From JALYNX01 sp963749415 (GTDB lineage Bacteria > Actinomycetota > Acidimicrobiia > Spongiisociales > ZC4RG35), in NCBI GenBank assembly GCA_963749415.1, contig CAVVMG010000001.1, forward strand, positions 2,418,001 through 2,482,000: a stretch of DNA of 64,000 nucleotides. Direction: 5' to 3'. The position numbers and the translations under genes are program-made. The notes under the pieces were generated by a model. The model had not been told where the DNA came from. It saw only the letters and a list, made by a program, of their open reading frames with translations, and ran no database searches. Below, piece by piece: positions 7,369 to 15,349 of the stretch (the stretch's first letter is position 1; every line of letters starts with the position of its first letter).

Positions 7369-8775
7369 GTGACGGCATTGCGTCTGCGAATCGTCATCGC
7401 CCTCACCGTCGCCTTGGTGGTAACCGGCGTTGGTTTCCCGGCTTCTGCAGAGCCGGTCGCTCTACGTGATTTCGAGACCGAGGACTGGGCTGCCGGCCTG
7501 GTCGACTATCGCACCCTGGACGTCCAACGAGCGAAACGGGTAACCGCCGGCTATGCCGGATACGGCCTCGATGTGACCATCCCTACCGGCGGGTTCCGGG
7601 GATTTGGTCCTTTCGACCGACTCCCCCTGCCCTCCCCCACCGAAGCTTGGTACCGCTATCACATCCGGCTGCGGAACTGGAACTCAGCCGGCTCAGGAAA
7701 GCTTCCGGGCCTTTCTGGCCTGTATTCGGCCAGTGCCCGTGGCTGCATCCCATCCACACCGAGCTCGCCAGGGTGGTCGGCGCGCGGCCTTTTCGGTGCC
7801 GCGGGCACCCAGGGGGCGCCACCCGGGGCGGTCCCTATCGGCTTCTATCTGTATCACGTCGATCAGCCCGGCGAATGCGGAGAGGGCCTGTACTGGCCGG
7901 GAGCCAGTCTCGAGCAAGGCCGCTGGCAATGTGTCGAGGGGCACGTCCGGCTGAACACGCCAGGGCAGAACAACGGCCTCGTCGAAGGCTGGCTCGATGG
8001 CACCAAGCGATTCACTCGGACCGGGATCCAGTTCCGCCGCGCCGCCGAGACGACGGTTGGGATCCGAGAGATGTGGCTCAACATCTACTTCGGTGGGGAC
8101 TGGCCCACGCCCAACAACCTCTACATGTCGATCGACCAGGTGGAGGTATCGACCGAGGGCCGGGTCAGTTGCCTCGATCCCTTCACCGATGACAACACCA
8201 GCCTGCACAAGAAGGCCCTCACCGAGCTCCATGCGAGAGGCCTGCTCTACGGGTGCGGGTACCGGCTTGCCTGTCCGCAGAGGCTGATGACCCGGGGTGA
8301 GGTGGCCGCCCTCTTCGCCCGGGTGCTGGCCCTCCCGCCGGCCCCGAAGGATTACTTCTCAGACGACAACGGTCATCTGTTCGAAGGGGCGATCAACAAG
8401 GTGGCCGCCGCCGGAATCACTACCGGGTGTTTCCCCGGTCGTTTCTGCGCCGACAGGATGCTGACCCGCGCCGAGTTCGCCACGATGACGGTGCGCGCCC
8501 TCCGCCTGCCGCCGGCGGGCGGCAACGCATTCAACGACGACAACGGTCATTGGGCGGAGTCCGCGATCAACACATTCGCCGCTGCCGGTTTGACCGAGGG
8601 TTGTGGCGGTGGGCGATTCTGTCCCCAGCGCACCCTCAGCCGTGAGGAGGCCGCTAGTTTCTTCCTCCGGGTGGCCGATCGCCTCCAAGCCCTCGCCCCG
8701 GCTTCCGTCGAGCCGCCACCGGCCTGGCCGCCGGACGGCGAGCCTCCGGTCATCCCGCCCGAAGAGCGCGACTGA
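7369..8775 (+). CDS. Secreted polysaccharide-lyase-like protein with three C-terminal SLH repeats
   Basis: 468 residues. The signal peptide is ALRLRIVIALTVALVVTGV with cleavage after FPASA. Residues about 28-265 resemble a PL14-type jelly-roll: a GKLPGLSGLY segment, GWSARGLF, GFYLYHVDQPG, and RLNTPGQNNGLVEGWLDG, which matches the motif of secreted polysaccharide lyases. Three SLH repeats follow (about 270-440) and a Pro-rich tail. Repeats contain the same spaced Cys pair as the SLH protein upstream. It should be a cell-wall-tethered protein that binds or cuts an acidic or neutral polysaccharide; catalytic residues cannot be assigned by eye. GTG start. It stands alone, with nine bases to the convergent DUF5655 gene. 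Confidence 0.75.
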   Translation: MTALRLRIVIALTVALVVTGVGFPASAEPVALRDFETEDWAAGLVDYRTLDVQRAKRVTAGYAGYGLDVTIPTGGFRGFGPFDRLPLPSPTEAWYRYHIRLRNWNSAGSGKLPGLSGLYSASARGCIPSTPSSPGWSARGLFGAAGTQGAPPGAVPIGFYLYHVDQPGECGEGLYWPGASLEQGRWQCVEGHVRLNTPGQNNGLVEGWLDGTKRFTRTGIQFRRAAETTVGIREMWLNIYFGGDWPTPNNLYMSIDQVEVSTEGRVSCLDPFTDDNTSLHKKALTELHARGLLYGCGYRLACPQRLMTRGEVAALFARVLALPPAPKDYFSDDNGHLFEGAINKVAAAGITTGCFPGRFCADRMLTRAEFATMTVRALRLPPAGGNAFNDDNGHWAESAINTFAAAGLTEGCGGGRFCPQRTLSREEAASFFLRVADRLQALAPASVEPPPAWPPDGEPPVIPPEERD

Positions 8776-8783
8776 TCGCATCG

Positions 8784-9494
8784 TTATCCCAGATAGAAGT
8801 CGCTGCGGTCCCCCGCAGCCAGGCCTGTAGCCGGATCGATAGTCATCGTCACCGACCCATCGACCGGGATCAGCTTGGCATGAAAGCGAACGCCACCGGC
8901 CCGCGCCGGGAACTCGTCGACAATGGCCAGGGCCTGTGCGACGTGCCTGGGGAGATCCACCACCAGCATCCCGTCGCGGCTCCGGACGGTTCCGCTGAAG
9001 GCGGTCTGCAGTAGGTCCAGTGCCCGGCCCCGCAGAGGGGTCACCGACGCCCCGGGGTCCAAGGTCTCCTGGTTGCCTCGCCGCCACGCCTCACAGAGCC
9101 AACCACGGACCTGCGAGTCGATTTCACGAGGGTCGGTGATGCGAAGGGTGTGCCCCCAGCTGGTAGGGCCGTAGAGGAAGAGCTTCCGGATCCTGCGGTC
9201 ATCGATCGGTGTGGGCATGATGATCGAAAGGTCGACCCGACTCTTGGTCGCCGAGATCCCGGCAAACGTCATTCGGGAGATGAAGGCGATCCTGGTCTTC
9301 TGGGGGTGGACCCGGAAGTCGCCGCAGGCCTCCAACGCCGCGTGCAAAGACTCATAGACCGATCTCGCCAGCGGTCCCTTGTCGGCGAGGTACTGATCGG
9401 CACTCAGGTCCAGGCAGGCGTGGGTCTGGTTCCGTATCGCATAAGACCGACCGCAAAGCGGGCAGGTCCACATGGGCCGGCTAGGCCCGGGCAT
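8784..9494 (-). CDS. DUF5655 domain protein with N-terminal zinc finger
   Basis: 236 residues. The N-terminus WTCPLCGRSYAIRNQTHAC is a small CxxC...H...C zinc-binding motif. The first ~110 residues (LSADQYLADKG to KLFLYGPTSWGHTLRI) match the DUF5655 pattern, a small alpha/beta domain of unknown function. The C-terminal half starting SVTPLRGRALDLLQTAFSG includes a possible protein-substrate domain ending in AGDRSDFYLG that I do not recognise. The ATG overlaps the stop of the LipB-LipA fusion (TGATG), so it is coupled to lipoate synthesis. Whether that link is functional or only positional is unknown. Confidence 0.7.
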   Translation of the reverse strand: MPGPSRPMWTCPLCGRSYAIRNQTHACLDLSADQYLADKGPLARSVYESLHAALEACGDFRVHPQKTRIAFISRMTFAGISATKSRVDLSIIMPTPIDDRRIRKLFLYGPTSWGHTLRITDPREIDSQVRGWLCEAWRRGNQETLDPGASVTPLRGRALDLLQTAFSGTVRSRDGMLVVDLPRHVAQALAIVDEFPARAGGVRFHAKLIPVDGSVTMTIDPATGLAAGDRSDFYLG

Positions 9495-11179
9495 CAGGTG
9501 CCCGTGCTGGTCCCGATGGACACCGGGACGGCGGCCCGGCTCTCCCTGGCGTGATAACTGGATCTCACCAGAGGGCCAGACTCGACGTGCGGGATGCCCC
9601 TGCCCTCCCCGAACGCCTTGTAATCGGCGAACTCATCGGGGTGCACGTAGCGGTGAATGGGGCGATGCCTGGCGGTCGGCCGCAGGTACTGGCCGATGGT
9701 GATGATGTCGACGCCGACCGCCCGCATGTCTGCGAGCGCACCGATGACCTCGTCGCGGGTCTCCCCCATCCCGACGATCAACCCCGACTTGGTCAACCCA
9801 TCAGGGCCCATCTGCTTCGCCCGCCAGAGCAAGGCGAGCGAACGGCCGTAGTTGGCCGAGGTCCTGATGTCCCTCTGCAGGCGAAGCACGGTCTCGGTGT
9901 TGTGATTGAGCACTTCCGGGCTGGCGTCCATAACGGTCTGCAGAGCATCACGGTCGCCTTTGAAGTCCGGGATGAGCACCTCGATCTCGGTCCCCGGGGA
10001 TTGGCGGCGAGTCTCGGTGATGGTGTGGGCGAAGATCGCGGAGCCTCCGTCATCGAGGTCGTCCCGGTTCACAGACGTGATCACCGCGTGTTTGAGAGCC
10101 ATCTTCCGGATGGCCTCCGCGGCCCGGTAGGGCTCGAAGATGTCGAGCTCGGTCGGCTTCCCCGTCGTCACATTGCAGAACGAACATGCCCTGGTGCACC
10201 TGTCCCCCAGGATCATCAGCGTGGCGGTCCCCATCCCCCAGCACTCGTAGATGTTGGGGCAGTTGGCCTCCTCACACACGGTGTTCAGTTCGAGGCCGCG
10301 CATCAGCTTCTTCAACTCCAGGTAGTCCCCATCGAGGCGGGCGGTGACCTTCATCCACTCCGGTCGCGGCGGCTCCCCGGACAGCCGGCCATTGATGAGC
10401 ACCGGGTCTTGCGAGCGCCGATCTGCGCTGAACGTGCCCGATGCGAGGAGGCGATCGACCTCGAATTCCCCAGCACGCCCTTGGCCCCTGACAAATGCGG
10501 CGAACTGTCGCTCCGACTCGGTGTAGCCGAACACCTCCTCGAAGTGGGGTAACAGCGCGTCGACGGCCTCCTCGACAGTGACCCGCCGCCCGACGAGCTG
10601 CGAGAGATCGGTGACCTCCCTGTCGGTGATGCCGCAAGGGTTCATCATCCCGAAGAAGCCCATGTCCGGGTGGAGGTTTAGGGCGAAGCCGTGCATGGTC
10701 ACCCGCCTCGACACCTTGACTCCGATCGCGGCCACTTTTCCCTGGCTGGTCCAGACCCCGGTCAGCCCGGGCTCGGACCATGCCTCCACCCCGAACCCGA
10801 CAATCGTGCGGATCAGGGCCTCTTCCAGCCGGCGCACATAGGGGACGACCTGCTTCGGGTCTTGCAACGAGAGGATCGGGTAACCGACGAGTTGCCCGGG
10901 CCCGTGGAAGGTGATGTCCCCGCCGCGATCGACATGATGGACCTCGGCGCCCGCCTCCATGGCTGCCGCCTGGGTGGCCAACAGGTTGGAGACGGAGCCG
11001 TTGCGCCCGATTGTGAACACCGGCGGGTGCTCGAGCAGCAGGAGATAGTCGTCTCGCGTTCGCCCAACGGCTTTTCCCTCATGGAATGCGCGCTGCAGGT
11101 CCCATGCCTCGGTGTAGGAAAGCCGCCCCAACCAGCGGGTGCGGAGGACCGGGACGCTGATGTCACCCTCCCCCGTCAA
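9494..11179 (-). CDS. lipB-lipA: Bifunctional octanoyltransferase-lipoyl synthase (LipB-LipA fusion)
   Basis: 561 residues joining both steps of lipoate synthesis. Residues about 10-225 are LipB: GGDITFHGPGQLVGYPIL, AAIGVKVSRRVTMHG with the catalytic Lys, and NPCGITD with the catalytic Cys. Residues about 270-561 are LipA: PEWMKVTARL, the CEEANCPNIYEC cluster (CX4CX5C, auxiliary 4Fe-4S) and the radical-SAM CTRACSFC (CX3CX2C), then LIVGMGETRDEVIGAL. LipB moves octanoyl from acyl carrier protein to a lipoyl domain and LipA inserts two sulfurs. No stop or good internal start separates the halves. The TTG start overlaps the E2 stop (TTGA); longer frames run into the E2 gene. Its target lipoyl domain is encoded directly upstream. 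Confidence 0.9.
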   Translation of the reverse strand: MTGEGDISVPVLRTRWLGRLSYTEAWDLQRAFHEGKAVGRTRDDYLLLLEHPPVFTIGRNGSVSNLLATQAAAMEAGAEVHHVDRGGDITFHGPGQLVGYPILSLQDPKQVVPYVRRLEEALIRTIVGFGVEAWSEPGLTGVWTSQGKVAAIGVKVSRRVTMHGFALNLHPDMGFFGMMNPCGITDREVTDLSQLVGRRVTVEEAVDALLPHFEEVFGYTESERQFAAFVRGQGRAGEFEVDRLLASGTFSADRRSQDPVLINGRLSGEPPRPEWMKVTARLDGDYLELKKLMRGLELNTVCEEANCPNIYECWGMGTATLMILGDRCTRACSFCNVTTGKPTELDIFEPYRAAEAIRKMALKHAVITSVNRDDLDDGGSAIFAHTITETRRQSPGTEIEVLIPDFKGDRDALQTVMDASPEVLNHNTETVLRLQRDIRTSANYGRSLALLWRAKQMGPDGLTKSGLIVGMGETRDEVIGALADMRAVGVDIITIGQYLRPTARHRPIHRYVHPDEFADYKAFGEGRGIPHVESGPLVRSSYHARESRAAVPVSIGTSTGT

Positions 11180-12642
11180 GCCAGCTCCTGCTCCCAATCC
11201 CAGCTCTCCAGGTTCTGCTTGATCTTCTGCAGGAACATCACGGCGGTGGAGCCATCGAACGCGCGGTGGTCCCACGAGAGGCCGAGGTACCCGATGTGGC
11301 GGATGGCGATCATGTCCTGGCCATCGGGTGTTGTGATCACCGTCGGCCGCTTGGTCACCGTGTCGGTGGAGAGGATGGCGACGTTGGGGACGTTGATGAT
11401 CGGTGCCGACATGAACGACCCGAACGGCCCGGGATTGGTGATCGTGAACGTCGATCCCGTTAGGTCATCGAGCCCCAGCTTCCCGCTGCGCCCTCGCTCC
11501 GCGAGCGCCCGGATCTCACGGGCAAGTCCGACCAGGCGCAGCCCGTCAGCGTTGCGGACCCGGGCCACGACCAGACCGCCCTGATCGAGGTCGATTGCGA
11601 TTCCCAGATCCACCTTCTTGTGGAACAACGCCTTCTTGTTCTCCAGGTCGAGCGAGCTATTCACGACAGGGAAGGTCTTGAGTGCGTCGATAGTCGCCCT
11701 CGAGATGAAGGGCAGGTAGGTGAGGGAGAATCCCTCGTCCTTCTTGAACATTTCCCGGTTTGCCTGGCGCACCCTCTCCACACGCTCGAAGTCGACCTCG
11801 ACCGAGGTCCAGACATGGGCCGCGGTCTGCTTGGAGCGGATCATGTTCTCGGCGATACGAACCCGGATTCGGTCCAGGTCGACCTCCTCGGCACCCGTTT
11901 CGGCGGTGCCGGCTGGCTCGGACACGGCTGCCGGAGACGGGGCTGGTTCGGGAGCCGGTGTTCCTTCGGCCGGCTCGCCGACCTCCTCGGCCGCGGGTGG
12001 GGGCGCCGAAGGTGCGGGGCCTCCCTCCAGGTAGCTTTCGACGTCCTTGCGTGTGATCCGCCCGCCCTGACCGGTGCCACTGAGCTTGGAGACATCGATC
12101 TCGTGCTCCCTGATCAGCTTTCGAACCACCGGCGACAACAGGTTCGGCTGGCGCTCGGTCACGTCAGGTTCGCTGAAGAAGGCGTCGACTTCCTCGGCCG
12201 TCGGCTCGCTGTCCTTCGCCTTCTCGGTCTCCTCGGGCGATTCTTCCTGGGTTTGCTCGGTCGCGGCGGGTGGCGCATCCGAAGCCTGTTCTTGCTCCGG
12301 TGCGGGCTCAGGTTCCGGCGACTCGGTGGCCGCGGGCTCCTGGGGAGGAGCAGCCTCCTCTGCCGGCGCGCTCTCCGGTTCGGCAGCCGGGGCAGACTGC
12401 TCACCGGCGTCGCCGATCACGGCGAGAGCGGTTCCGACGCCGACCGTGTCACCTTCCGCAACCAGGATCTCGAGCACCTTGCCCGCCGCAGGTGAAGGCA
12501 CCTCGGTGTCGACCTTGTCGGTCGAGATCTCGACCAGGACCTCGTCCTCGGCAATCGAGTCGCCAACCTGCTTCGCCCATCGCAGGATCGTGCCCTCGGT
12601 AACGGTTTCCCCGAGCTGGGGCATCGTCACGGTTGTCGGCAA
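11176..12642 (-). CDS. sucB: Dihydrolipoamide acyltransferase, E2 of 2-oxoacid dehydrogenase (SucB/DlaT type)
   Basis: 488 residues. Residues 1-78 are one lipoyl domain with the modified Lys in EISTDKVDTEV. A long Ala/Pro/Glu-rich linker follows. The peripheral subunit-binding domain lies at about 165-205 (LLSPVVRKLIREHEIDVSKL). After a second linker, the catalytic domain ends with LGLSWDHRAFDGSTAVMFL, the HxxxDG active-site motif. It transfers succinyl or acetyl groups to CoA in the 2-oxoglutarate or pyruvate dehydrogenase complex; the choice between these cannot be made from E2 alone. No E1 gene is nearby. TTG start with AGGAG six bases upstream. Flanked by lpd and the lipoylation enzyme, so complex and cofactor are made together. 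Confidence 0.9.
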   Translation of the reverse strand: MPTTVTMPQLGETVTEGTILRWAKQVGDSIAEDEVLVEISTDKVDTEVPSPAAGKVLEILVAEGDTVGVGTALAVIGDAGEQSAPAAEPESAPAEEAAPPQEPAATESPEPEPAPEQEQASDAPPAATEQTQEESPEETEKAKDSEPTAEEVDAFFSEPDVTERQPNLLSPVVRKLIREHEIDVSKLSGTGQGGRITRKDVESYLEGGPAPSAPPPAAEEVGEPAEGTPAPEPAPSPAAVSEPAGTAETGAEEVDLDRIRVRIAENMIRSKQTAAHVWTSVEVDFERVERVRQANREMFKKDEGFSLTYLPFISRATIDALKTFPVVNSSLDLENKKALFHKKVDLGIAIDLDQGGLVVARVRNADGLRLVGLAREIRALAERGRSGKLGLDDLTGSTFTITNPGPFGSFMSAPIINVPNVAILSTDTVTKRPTVITTPDGQDMIAIRHIGYLGLSWDHRAFDGSTAVMFLQKIKQNLESWDWEQELA

Positions 12643-12654
12643 GTCAGGCTCCTC

Positions 12655-14022
12655 TCAATGCAGGCTGCGGCCGGCTGCGGACATCAGCGTCTCGCCGACC
12701 GCCTCGGACAGTGACGGGTGGGAGTGGATGAAAGCGGCCGCCTCCTCGGGAAGAGCCTCCCACCCCACCGAGAACATCAGCTCATGGATCAACTCGCCGG
12801 CCTGGGGCCCGATGACGGTCGCCCCGACGATTGGCCCTCCTTTGATGGAGACCACCTTTGCGAACCCCTGGTTGTCGCCAATGATGATCGCCCGGCCGAT
12901 GCCATTGAACGCGTGTTTGGCGGCCACCACTTCCAGGCCCTGCTCCCCAGCCTGCTCCTCGTTGATTCCGACCTCTGCAACCTCGGGGTGGGTGTAGGTG
13001 ACCCGGGGAATTGCCTGGTAGTTCACCGGCTGCGGGCGGCCAGTGGCGATGTGGGTCACTGCGGCGATGCCCTCGGCGAACCCGACATGTGCGAGCTGGG
13101 GGGTGCCGGCGACGATGTCGCCCACCGCGTACAGACCCTCCTGTTTGGTGAGCATCGTGGCCGGATCGACCTCGACGAATCCCCGGTCCAGGGTGGCAGC
13201 AGTGGTCTCCAGCCCCACCCCTTCGGTGTTGGGCCCACGCCCCACAGAGACCAGGACCACATCGACCTCGACAGTCTCATCCCCGAACGGAATGGTGATC
13301 GTCTGCCCCAACGATGGCTCCTCAACTTCCACCCCGATATGGAACTTCACGCCTCGCTTCTGAAGTTGGCGCTGAAGCTGTCGGGCGGCTTCGGGGTCGG
13401 AGCCGGGAAGTATCTGGTCCATCACCTCGAAAACGTGGACTTCCGACCCGAGATCAACGAGGAACGAGGCAAACTCGCAGCCGATGACCCCTCCCCCGAT
13501 GATCGCCACCCGGTCAGGGCGCTCGTTCCAATCGAGGGCGTGATCCGAGGTGACGATTCGGGTTCCGTCGATCCCGTAGCCCGGAATCGTCCGGGCATAG
13601 GAGCCGGTGGCGAGGATCACTGCGCGTGCCTCGAGAGCCCTGTCACCGCTGTCTGTGGCGACTTCGACCTTTCCCGGGCCGGCGAGCTTCCCGACACCGG
13701 TGACGACCTCGACTCCCTTTTGCTTGAGCAAGCCGGCCAATCCCCGAACCAGGCCCTCCACGGCTTGATTCTTCCGGGCGAGCGCCGCCTTCCAGTCGAG
13801 GGTCGGCTGTTCCGTGATCACCCCGAACTCCGCGCTATGGGCGACGGTGGTGAACACGTCCGCTACATAGAGCCATTGCTTGGCGGGGATGCAGCCCCTG
13901 ATGAGGCAGGTACCACCGGGCCGCTCCCTTTCCACCATCGCTACCGACAACCCGAAATTGTGGGCGTAGAGGGCGGAGGCATAACCCCCAGGGCCTCCGC
14001 CAACGATGACGATGTCGTGCAA
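12655..14022 (-). CDS. lpdA: Dihydrolipoamide dehydrogenase (E3)
   Basis: 455 residues. The FAD-binding N-terminus is IVIVGGGPGGYASALYA. The redox-active disulfide lies in GGTCLIRGCIPAKQ (usual form GGTCLNVGCIPSK). NAD binding is seen in VAIIGGGVIGCEFASFL. The second FAD motif is TKQEGLYAVGDI, and the C-terminus has HSHPSLSEAVGE with the catalytic His-Glu pair. It reoxidises dihydrolipoamide on E2 and passes electrons to NAD. The first gene of the lpd, E2, LipB-LipA, DUF5655 operon. It starts with TTG, with AAAGG six bases upstream and the gap to E2 only 12 bases. Three successive TTG starts are unusual but each has a plausible ribosome site or overlap. Confidence 0.92.
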   Translation of the reverse strand: MHDIVIVGGGPGGYASALYAHNFGLSVAMVERERPGGTCLIRGCIPAKQWLYVADVFTTVAHSAEFGVITEQPTLDWKAALARKNQAVEGLVRGLAGLLKQKGVEVVTGVGKLAGPGKVEVATDSGDRALEARAVILATGSYARTIPGYGIDGTRIVTSDHALDWNERPDRVAIIGGGVIGCEFASFLVDLGSEVHVFEVMDQILPGSDPEAARQLQRQLQKRGVKFHIGVEVEEPSLGQTITIPFGDETVEVDVVLVSVGRGPNTEGVGLETTAATLDRGFVEVDPATMLTKQEGLYAVGDIVAGTPQLAHVGFAEGIAAVTHIATGRPQPVNYQAIPRVTYTHPEVAEVGINEEQAGEQGLEVVAAKHAFNGIGRAIIIGDNQGFAKVVSIKGGPIVGATVIGPQAGELIHELMFSVGWEALPEEAAAFIHSHPSLSEAVGETLMSAAGRSLH

Positions 14023-14090
14023 CTCCTGCCTTTCGGTGGGCCTGTGCCACCGAGCCTAGTTGTGCCCGGAGTTAGCCTCCCTCGCACCTG

Positions 14091-14183
14091 ATGCCCACCC
14101 GTTGGCTGTTGATCGCCACTGCCGTGCTTGCCTTTGTCGTGGTCGGTGCGGCCGCAATTTGGTTCTTTGTCGTCCTGGCATGA
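14091..14183 (+). CDS. Small single-pass membrane peptide (30 aa)
   Basis: Thirty codons from ATG: MPTRWLLIATAVLAFV leads into one hydrophobic helix and ends VVLA with no soluble domain. The stop overlaps the ATG of the alpha/beta hydrolase gene (ATGA), so it may act as a leader whose translation feeds the hydrolase, or be a genuine tiny membrane protein. The two Trp and the positive Thr-Arg-Trp start fit an N-in, single-pass helix. I see no strong ribosome-binding site (upstream GTTAGCCTCCCTCGCACCTG), which lowers confidence. No family is recognisable at this length. Confidence 0.45.
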   Translation: MPTRWLLIATAVLAFVVVGAAAIWFFVVLA

Positions 14184-14803
14184 GTGAGCGGGACACCATC
14201 ACCACCGAAGATGGGCAGGCCCTCGAAGCCCGCTGGGACCGAGCAAACCGGCCACACGGGACCGTGGTCTTCTGTCATCCCAACCCGTTGGACCGGGGAA
14301 CAATGAACGCCCCGTTGATGATCGCCGTCACCCTGCGCTTGGTTGAGCGGGGCTTCTCCGTGCTCCGCTTCAACTTTCGTGGCACCGGGGAGAGTTCCGG
14401 GACGCACGACGAAGGTGATTCCGAACGCCTCGACGTGGCTGCGGCAGTCCTGAGTGCACGAGAGCGCGAGCTTCCGGTCAGCCTCGCCGGATGGTCCTTC
14501 GGAGCCGCGGTCGGGCTCAACTGGCTGGCCGACCACGGGGAGACGATCGCCTACGCAGGGATCGCTCCGCCCCCGGAGCGGCTTCCCGACGAATTGCCCA
14601 ATGGGCCCAAGCGCATCATCCTCGGCCAACGCGAGCAGGTGGTCGACGCCGACGCCCTCCTCGCCTATTGCAAGGCGCACACGATCGAGTGTGTGCTGAC
14701 ACCGGGAGACCACTTCTTCCACGGACGAGGAAGCAAAATCGGGGATCTCGTCGCCGAAGGGCTCATGCCTCGCCGCCAGGAGCAGGCACCGTCATCGGCT
14801 TGA
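14180..14803 (+). CDS. Alpha/beta hydrolase (COG2945-like)
   Basis: 207 residues with a serine-hydrolase fold. GTVVFCHPNPLDRGTMNAP holds the HPxP motif of the COG2945 family, RFNFRGTGESSG is the oxyanion-region loop, the nucleophile sits in AGWSFGAAVG (GxSxG), and the likely His is in PGDHFFHGRGSKI. These small esterase-like proteins have no settled physiological substrate. ATG start overlapping the 30-aa peptide stop; the longer upstream frame has no ribosome site. The last 41 bases overlap the convergent small hypothetical gene. Confidence 0.82.
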   Translation: MSERDTITTEDGQALEARWDRANRPHGTVVFCHPNPLDRGTMNAPLMIAVTLRLVERGFSVLRFNFRGTGESSGTHDEGDSERLDVAAAVLSARERELPVSLAGWSFGAAVGLNWLADHGETIAYAGIAPPPERLPDELPNGPKRIILGQREQVVDADALLAYCKAHTIECVLTPGDHFFHGRGSKIGDLVAEGLMPRRQEQAPSSA

Positions 14804-14993
14804 AGCCGCGGTTCCGCGCCTCCAACTCGGTGTCGGGAGCAAAGGCCTGCAGGAGATTCCTGGTGACCAGGCCTTCGGCCTCGACCCGTTCTCGGAGGTC
14901 CGCGTACTGATCCTCGTTGTCGCAGTCGTAGACCAACATCGTGTCTCGGGCCCCGACGAACCGGTAGTGCTCGAACCGGGCGAGCCGGCTCAC
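14763..14993 (-). CDS. Small hypothetical protein (76 aa)
   Basis: 76 residues with no recognised domain. The body reads ARFEHYRFVGARDTMLVYDCDN followed by a DLRERV..EGLVTRNLLQAF helix, giving an N-terminal beta part and a C-terminal helix. The GTG start overlaps the zinc-ribbon gene stop (GTGA), which supports it as the third member of a three-gene operon. The 3' end overlaps the hydrolase gene on the other strand by 41 bases, so part of the coding may be constrained by both. Function unknown. Confidence 0.55.
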   Translation of the reverse strand: MSRLARFEHYRFVGARDTMLVYDCDNEDQYADLRERVEAEGLVTRNLLQAFAPDTELEARNRGFKPMTVPAPGGEA

Positions 14994-15349
14994 TCTTCCT
15001 CGGACGAGGGCTCAGGAACTGGTGACGGAGCCTGGCCGCGCCCGGTTTGGACTTCCGTCTCGCAGTTGGGGCAAGTGGCCACGGCAATCTCCCCGACGAT
15101 GAACGTGAAGGCACACTCAGGGCATTTGATCCGGGGCGAGGGGCGGTCGGGAGGCGGAGGTGGCGGCGGTGCCTGGGGCGTTCCGCCGGGATCCGCCGCC
15201 CCGGGCGCTGCGGGATACCCGCCGACCGTGGCGGGCCCTCCCGCCGACTGATTGCGAACCACATTGACCGAACCGCAGGCGGGGCACGCGAACCGGCCGG
15301 CTCCCGCCACCTCGAACTGAGTCCGGCATGCGCCGCAGCGAACGATCAT
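14990..15349 (-). CDS. Double zinc-ribbon protein with proline-rich linker
   Basis: 119 residues. The first ribbon is MIVRCGACRTQFEVAGAGRFACPACG (two CxxC knuckles, 5-8 and 22-25), of the MJ0042 type. A Gly/Pro-rich linker with a run of seven prolines follows at about 40-70. The second ribbon is IKCPECAFTFIVGEIAVATCPNCE. The tail is acidic (PSSEEE). Proteins like this often dock onto other proteins or nucleic acid, but no partner is evident. It overlaps both neighbours (ATGA and GTGA), so it is cotranscribed with the membrane-anchored gene before it. No membrane segment. Confidence 0.7.
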   Translation of the reverse strand: MIVRCGACRTQFEVAGAGRFACPACGSVNVVRNQSAGGPATVGGYPAAPGAADPGGTPQAPPPPPPPDRPSPRIKCPECAFTFIVGEIAVATCPNCETEVQTGRGQAPSPVPEPSSEEE

